From contig CAIUDS010000644.1 in NCBI GenBank assembly GCA_903897985.1, positions 1 to 7,283 on the forward strand: DNA of 7,283 nt, in the 5' to 3' direction. Source of the stretch: an uncultured delta proteobacterium (GTDB lineage Bacteria > RBG-13-61-14 > DRUE01). The notes beneath the pieces were generated by a model that saw only the letters and a list, made by a program, of their open reading frames with translations, did no database searches and had not been told where the DNA came from. The translations under genes and the position numbers were made by a program. Positions 5,672 through 7,283 of the stretch are shown one piece after another (the stretch's first letter is position 1; each line of letters begins with the position of its first letter).

Positions 5672-7171
5672 ATGAAAAAAGTATTGGCGGTTTTTACGGT
5701 CTGCGTTCTTTCCCTGTCGGCTTTCCTTTTCTGCGCCAAGCGCGATTTCGCGCAGACCAAAGGGGCCGGGGGCACCCAACTCACCATTTACAACCAGGAC
5801 TTCGCGGTGGTGAAAGAGGCGCGGAGCCTCAACCTGAAATCGGGCGAGAACGAATTCCGCGAGACCGATGTAACAGCCCGTCTCGATCCGACCTCCGTGA
5901 TCCTGCTCGACTTGAAGGACCCGAACGGCTTGAGAATCCTCGAGCAGAACTACGAGTCCGAGCCGTTGAGCCAGGGGCTGCTGCTCCAGAAACTCGAGGG
6001 CCAGGAAGTCACCTTCGAGGTATATGAGCCGGATGGAAAAACCAAGAGCCTGAAAAAGGGCAAGGTGATCCGCAGCGGCTACCAGTCGCAAACGCTCGCT
6101 TATTCCGCGTATGGATACAGTTCGCAGCCGTCGGCCAACCCGGGCAGCCCGATCATCGAGATGGACGGGAAGATCCGGTTCGGCTTGCCGGGCATGCCGC
6201 TGTTCGAGGGCATCTCCGCGGACAGCTTTTTGAAGCCGACCCTGCTCTGGAAGCTCTGGGCGAAGGACGCTGGCGCGCACAATGTGGAATTGTCCTATAT
6301 CACGGGCGGGATGAAATGGGAAGCGGCCTATAACGCGGTATTCCCGGAAAAGGGAACCGAATTGGACCTGATCGGCTGGGTGACCATTGACAACAAGAGC
6401 GGCAAGGACTTCAACGATGCCAACCTCAAACTGATGGCCGGGGATGTGCACCGGGTGCAGGAAGCCGTTGCCACAATGGGTTATGCCGGGAAGGCCATGA
6501 GGATGGAGGCCGCGCCGGCCCCGCCCCAGGTGACCGAGAAGGCGTTCGAGGAGTTCCACCTTTACAGTTTGAACCGCAAGACCGATGTGCGGGACGGGGA
6601 GGTCAAGCAGGTCGAGTTTTTGCGCGGGGGCAATGTCCCGTCCCAGAAGATCTTCGTGTATGACGGGGCCAACTACTACCTGCACTGTTACGGCTCGTGC
6701 GGGGACGAGGCGACCAAGAAGGTCTGGGTGATGATCGAGTTCAAGAACGACGAGAAGAGCCATCTGGGCATGGCCATGCCCAAGGGCAAGATCAAGGTCT
6801 ACCGGAAGGACGAGGACGGCCGGAACGAGTTTATCGGCGAGGACCAGATTGACCACACCCCGAAGGATGAGACCATCCGGCTTTACATCGGCAACGCCTT
6901 TGACATCGTGGGCGAGCGCAGGCAGACCAATTTTGTGCAGAATGACGACAAGGATTTCGCGGACGAGACTTTCGAGATCAAACTGCGCAACCATAAGCAG
7001 GAGGCCGTGGAGGTCCGGGTGATCGAGCACCTGTATCGCTGGAGTAACTGGGAGATCAAGGCCAATTCCGACAAGTTCGAAAAGACCGACTCCGCGACCA
7101 TCTCGTTCAAGGTCGCGGTCAAGCCGGACGAGGAAAAGAAAATAACCTATACCGCGCATTACACCTGGTGA
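5672..7171 (+). CDS. Secreted DUF4139 domain-containing protein
   Basis: A 499-residue exported protein of the DUF4139 (PF13598-like) family, whose biochemical role is not established. Residues 1-27 form a signal peptide (MKK, hydrophobic 5-20); cleavage may follow Ala22 or Ala27, and Cys21 does not sit in a good lipobox (LFC). Residues 35-85 match the usual N-terminal module (LTIYNQDFAVVKEARSLNL, then LDPTSVILLDL). The family core appears as GGMKWEAAYNA (212-222), TIDNKSGKDFNDANLKLMAGD (238-258) and the C-terminal RNHKQEAVEVRVIEHL..W..WEI (439-462), ending in an ITYTAHYTW strand. Residues 260-350 are a less conserved stretch containing an Ala/Pro linker and Cys339 and Cys343, the only cysteines after the signal. 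The fold is expected to be mostly beta. It has its own strong promoter and ribosome site and is transcribed away from the phosphatase gene. Family assignment is firm; no function is proposed. Confidence 0.92.
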   Translation: MKKVLAVFTVCVLSLSAFLFCAKRDFAQTKGAGGTQLTIYNQDFAVVKEARSLNLKSGENEFRETDVTARLDPTSVILLDLKDPNGLRILEQNYESEPLSQGLLLQKLEGQEVTFEVYEPDGKTKSLKKGKVIRSGYQSQTLAYSAYGYSSQPSANPGSPIIEMDGKIRFGLPGMPLFEGISADSFLKPTLLWKLWAKDAGAHNVELSYITGGMKWEAAYNAVFPEKGTELDLIGWVTIDNKSGKDFNDANLKLMAGDVHRVQEAVATMGYAGKAMRMEAAPAPPQVTEKAFEEFHLYSLNRKTDVRDGEVKQVEFLRGGNVPSQKIFVYDGANYYLHCYGSCGDEATKKVWVMIEFKNDEKSHLGMAMPKGKIKVYRKDEDGRNEFIGEDQIDHTPKDETIRLYIGNAFDIVGERRQTNFVQNDDKDFADETFEIKLRNHKQEAVEVRVIEHLYRWSNWEIKANSDKFEKTDSATISFKVAVKPDEEKKITYTAHYTW

Positions 7172-7283
7172 GCGCGCAAAAGGGGGACCCGCGTCTTGAC
7201 AACCGGCGGCCGATGAAGCGCCATTTGACTGCGCGAAGGCTGTTTTACTGCTTGCAAATGAGGCGCATGATGAATAATAACAA
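7172..7283 (+). other. 3' flank of the DUF4139 gene; possible start of a downstream gene
   Basis: These 112 bases follow the TGA at 7169-7171. I see no clear stem-loop plus T-run terminator. A frame from ATG 7213 stays open to the window edge (23 codons), with further in-frame ATGs at 7267 and 7270 preceded by a short GAGG at 7260-7263. This could be the beginning of another gene or chance; the visible residues, rich in Arg then Asn, identify nothing. Confidence 0.2.

Noticed and set aside
4837..6027. 396-codon plus-strand frame across the divergent intergenic region
   Set aside because: It runs through the phosphatase gene antisense, the promoter region and then the DUF4139 gene out of frame, and its sequence is Gly/Arg-rich and featureless.
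5549..7159. 536-codon open frame on the minus strand opposite the DUF4139 gene
   Set aside because: It mirrors a gene with a strong promoter, ribosome site, signal peptide and recognised family. Its translation is Leu/Val/His/Gly-rich low-information sequence and matches no family, as expected of a GC-rich antisense frame.
7196..7230. TTGACA (7196-7201) and TTGACT (7225-7230), considered as promoter -35 boxes
   Set aside because: No acceptable -10 box lies 16-18 bases downstream of either.

Overview
The window holds four substantial protein genes and no RNA gene, CRISPR array or insertion sequence that I can support. The DNA is GC-rich, genes are tightly packed, and starts are preceded by AGGAGG-type ribosome sites, all typical of a bacterium. 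Three genes begin with export signals, one of them a probable lipoprotein signal, and the fourth (cut by the window edge) belongs to a family that is usually exported. The mix of a beta-lactamase-fold serine hydrolase, dockerin/Ig-like/kelch surface proteins, a PAP-like metallophosphatase and a DUF4139 protein recalls soil or sediment Gram-negative lineages such as Acidobacteriota or Aminicenantes. That placement is only an impression, since no marker gene is present.

Layout. Positions 2-1120 (+) carry the C-terminal part of a serine hydrolase of the beta-lactamase/PBP4* family; its start lies left of the window. After a 35-base gap, positions 1156-3711 (+) encode a large secreted mosaic protein: signal peptide, two dockerin-like calcium-loop repeats, beta-rich and Ig-like regions, two 85-86-residue cysteine-bearing Ig-like repeats, then seven kelch repeats expected to form one beta-propeller. 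Converging on it with only 12 bases between stops is a gene on the minus strand (3724-5523) for a probable lipoprotein with a purple-acid-phosphatase-like N-terminal domain and a calcineurin-like phosphoesterase domain. A 148-base divergent intergenic region (5524-5671) contains a near-consensus sigma-70 promoter for the rightward gene and a weaker one for the leftward gene. Positions 5672-7171 (+) encode a secreted DUF4139 protein. The last 112 bases are mostly noncoding and may contain the start of another gene.

There is no evident pathway linking the genes. The common thread is the cell envelope or exterior: a peptide/ester hydrolase, an adhesive or carbohydrate/protein-binding mosaic, a surface phosphatase and a beta-rich protein of unknown role. 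The points most worth a second look are the mosaic architecture with an N-terminal dockerin-like pair, the unassigned domain and altered metal-ligand motifs of the phosphatase, and a cysteine cluster around the catalytic Tyr of the hydrolase. I did not find convincing evidence of a new defence, mobile or regulatory system.
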